From positions 62,001-126,000 of the forward strand of contig DASVOS010000013.1 of assembly GCA_036383255.1 (NCBI GenBank): a DNA stretch of 64,000 nucleotides, read 5' to 3'. Shown in pieces: positions 62,253 to 64,000 of the stretch. The number at the start of each line of letters is the position of its first letter. The stretch's first letter is position 1. This DNA comes from Gammaproteobacteria bacterium. GTDB lineage: Bacteria; Pseudomonadota; Gammaproteobacteria; Natronospirales; REEB76. The position numbers were made by a program, and so were the translations under genes. The notes under the pieces are model-generated. The model worked only from the letters and a program-made list of their open reading frames with translations. It was not told the origin of the DNA and did not search any database.

Positions 62253-63731
62253 ATGTCAGTGCTCCCTGAAAACCTCTACACCGCAGCCCAGGTGCGCGAG
62301 CTGGACCGCCGCGCCATCGAGGACGCCGGCATCAGCGCCGTCACGCTCATGCAGCGGGCCGGAGAGGCCGCCTGGGCCCAGCTCAAGCACCAGTGGCCGG
62401 GCGCGAAGCATCTCCTGGTGCTGTGCGGCGCCGGCAGCAACGCGGGCGACGGTTACGTGCTCGCCATCCGCGCGCTGGCGGAGCAGCACCGGGTCACGGT
62501 GCTCACCCTGGGGGACCGCCTCAAGCTGCCGCGTCCCGCCGCCGAGATGCGCGGCGCGTTCCTGCAGTCCGGCGGCAAGGAGCAGGCTTTCGAGTCGCGC
62601 CTGCCGGCGGCGGACGTGATCGTGGACGCGCTGCTCGGCACCGGCCTCGACCGGCCGCTCGGCGGCGAGTGGCTGAAGCTCGTGCAGGAGGTGAACGGCT
62701 GCGGCATGCCGGTACTGTCCCTGGACATCCCCACGGGCTTGAACGCCGACACCGGCGCCGAGCTCGGCACCGCGGTGCACGCCGACCTCACCGTGAGCTT
62801 CCTCGGCCTCAAGGCCGGACTCTTCACCGGGGCCGGCCCCGCCTGCACCGGCCTCCTGCGCTTCGATGACCTCGCCGTGCCGCCCAAGGTCTACGGCAGC
62901 CTCTTGCCCCGCGCGCGGCGCTTGCGCAGCGCCACCATGCGCGAGACCGGTCTGAAGCGCCGTGCCCGCGACACCCACAAGGGCGACTTCGGCAGGGTGC
63001 TGGTGGTGGGCGGAGACCACGGCATGGGAGGCGCGGTGCGCCTCGCGGCGGAAGCGGCGCTGCGCAGCGGTGCCGGCCTCGTCACCGTCGCCACCCAGGG
63101 CGCGCACGTGGCCGGCCTCCTGGCCGGCCTGCCGGAAGCCATGGTGCACGGCATCGAGACCGCCGGCGACATCGAGGCCTTGCTCGGCCGTGCCAGCGTG
63201 GTGGCCATCGGTCCCGGCCTCGGCCGCGGTCCCTGGGGCCGCATGCTGCTCAAGAGCGTGCTCGCCTCGCACCTCCCGCTGGTGGTGGACGCGGACGCGC
63301 TCAACCTGCTCGCGGAGGCGCCCCACAAGCACGGGCGCTGGATCCTCACACCGCACCCGGGCGAGGCGGCGCGCCTCCTGGGCACCGACACCGCCACCGT
63401 GCAGCGCGACCGCTACGCCTGCGTCGAGCGCATCGCCGAGCGCTTCGATGCCGTCACGGTACTGAAGGGCGCCGGCAGCCTCATCGCCGCCCACGGCGAG
63501 ATCACCTCCGTCTGCACCGCCGGCAATCCCGGCATGGCCGCGCCGGGCATGGGCGATGTGCTCACCGGCATCGTCGCCGCGCTGGTGGCCCAGGGCCTGC
63601 CGCTGCCGGAAGCGGCGCGCCAGGGCGTGTACGTGCACGCCGCGGCGGGCGACCTCGCCGCGCGCCAGGGCGAACGCGGCCTCATGGCGCGGGACCTCAT
63701 GGATCCGCTGCGGCACCTGGTGAACGTCTGA
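62253..63731 (+). CDS. nnr: Bifunctional NAD(P)H-hydrate repair enzyme Nnr
   Basis: Repairs hydrated NAD(P)H. Residues about 1-215 are the epimerase domain ([40 protein letters not shown]). Residues about 225-490 are the ADP-dependent dehydratase domain ([38 protein letters not shown]). The start is the ATG at 62253 (MSVLPENLY) or 62244. Its stop shares a base with the tsaE ATG (TGATG). Confidence 0.94.
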   Translation: MSVLPENLYTAAQVRELDRRAIEDAGISAVTLMQRAGEAAWAQLKHQWPGAKHLLVLCGAGSNAGDGYVLAIRALAEQHRVTVLTLGDRLKLPRPAAEMRGAFLQSGGKEQAFESRLPAADVIVDALLGTGLDRPLGGEWLKLVQEVNGCGMPVLSLDIPTGLNADTGAELGTAVHADLTVSFLGLKAGLFTGAGPACTGLLRFDDLAVPPKVYGSLLPRARRLRSATMRETGLKRRARDTHKGDFGRVLVVGGDHGMGGAVRLAAEAALRSGAGLVTVATQGAHVAGLLAGLPEAMVHGIETAGDIEALLGRASVVAIGPGLGRGPWGRMLLKSVLASHLPLVVDADALNLLAEAPHKHGRWILTPHPGEAARLLGTDTATVQRDRYACVERIAERFDAVTVLKGAGSLIAAHGEITSVCTAGNPGMAAPGMGDVLTGIVAALVAQGLPLPEAARQGVYVHAAAGDLAARQGERGLMARDLMDPLRHLVNV

Positions 63732-64000
63732 TGCGCTTAGGGCTAAAGGATGCCGCCGCCACGGAGGCGGCGGGCGCTGCCTTGGGTAAAGTGCTGCCCG
63801 CCGGGGATCTGGTGATCTACCTGCACGGCGACCTGGGTGCCGGCAAGACCACCCTGGTGCGCGGCATGATCAGGTCCCTGGGCCATCCTGGCCGCGTGCC
63901 CAGCCCCACCTATACCCTGGTGGAGCCTTACGAACTCGGGTCCCTGAGTCTCAAGCACCTGGACCTCTACCGCATCGCCGATCCCGAGGAACTGGCGTTC
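63731..64000 (+). CDS. tsaE: tRNA t6A biosynthesis ATPase TsaE (3' part outside window)
   Basis: The ATPase subunit of the TsaBDE complex, which makes N6-threonylcarbamoyladenosine on tRNAs reading ANN codons. The 90 residues present include the P-loop [13 protein letters not shown] (about 33-45) and the family segment [11 protein letters not shown], followed by [12 protein letters not shown] with the catalytic Asp. It follows nnr with a one-base overlap and is cut by the right edge. Confidence 0.94.
   Translation, partial: MRLGLKDAAATEAAGAALGKVLPAGDLVIYLHGDLGAGKTTLVRGMIRSLGHPGRVPSPTYTLVEPYELGSLSLKHLDLYRIADPEELAF

Overview
The window is GC-rich chromosomal DNA (roughly two-thirds G+C by eye) from a gammaproteobacterium. 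Supporting blocks are pepA-holC-valS, divergent lptF-lptG, purM-purN, a DUF2066 gene with an AI-2E exporter gene and hda, rsxB-nth-DUF1841, folK-deoxynucleoside kinase-panBCD, and queG/nnr-tsaE. I cannot name the genus; the order is reminiscent of Xanthomonadales/Nevskiales relatives. Most genes are tightly packed housekeeping genes with ATGA, GTGA or TGATG overlaps.

Layout. 1-817: start of an RhlE-type RNA helicase. 1157-9269: a metal/envelope-stress region with two bufferin-type RiPP operons of different precursor class. The first is bufA1-bufB-bufC-doxX on the + strand. The second is bufA2-bufB-bufC plus a translationally coupled secreted metallopeptidase on the - strand. Between them lie three ElaB/YqjE/YqjK-like stress membrane genes, and a His-rich DsbA-like membrane protein flanks them. 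9273-15743: DUF1841, nth, rsxB, metG, mrp, dcd, DUF3108. 15754-20804: purN, purM, DUF2066, AI-2E family transporter, hda, DUF2069. 20801-27683: wrbA-like, arsC-like, two small lipoproteins, acylphosphatase, lytic transglycosylase, proS, a KARI-like gene lacking catalytic residues, pssA. 27694-35951: family-4 UDG, rimI, prfC, an MFS gene, and a moxR-DUF58-transglutaminase operon. 36041-44860: a DGQHR protein, then an MBOAT/SGNH acyltransferase pair split by an AT-richer Rhs toxin gene and its candidate immunity gene. 44880-64000: valS, holC, pepA, lptFG, RDD, tRNA-Glu, pcnB, folK, deoxynucleoside kinase, panBCD, pgi, a dioxygenase-like SEC-C protein, a GFA protein, queG, nnr, and the start of tsaE.

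Main observations. (1) Six copies of a 120-195 bp imperfect palindrome lie directly downstream of stop codons, always in the orientation of the upstream gene. Their outer arms differ in sequence but remain complementary, which points to a selected 3'-UTR or terminator structure. (2) Paired bufferin loci share a candidate promoter element, an intra-operon terminator separates bufA2 from bufB2, and a metallopeptidase is coupled to the second operon. (3) An IlvC homologue has lost the catalytic Lys and one metal-ligand Glu. (4) A secreted Rhs/immunity cassette sits between two genes that normally work as an acyltransferase pair. No CRISPR array, transposase, integrase or rRNA was seen.
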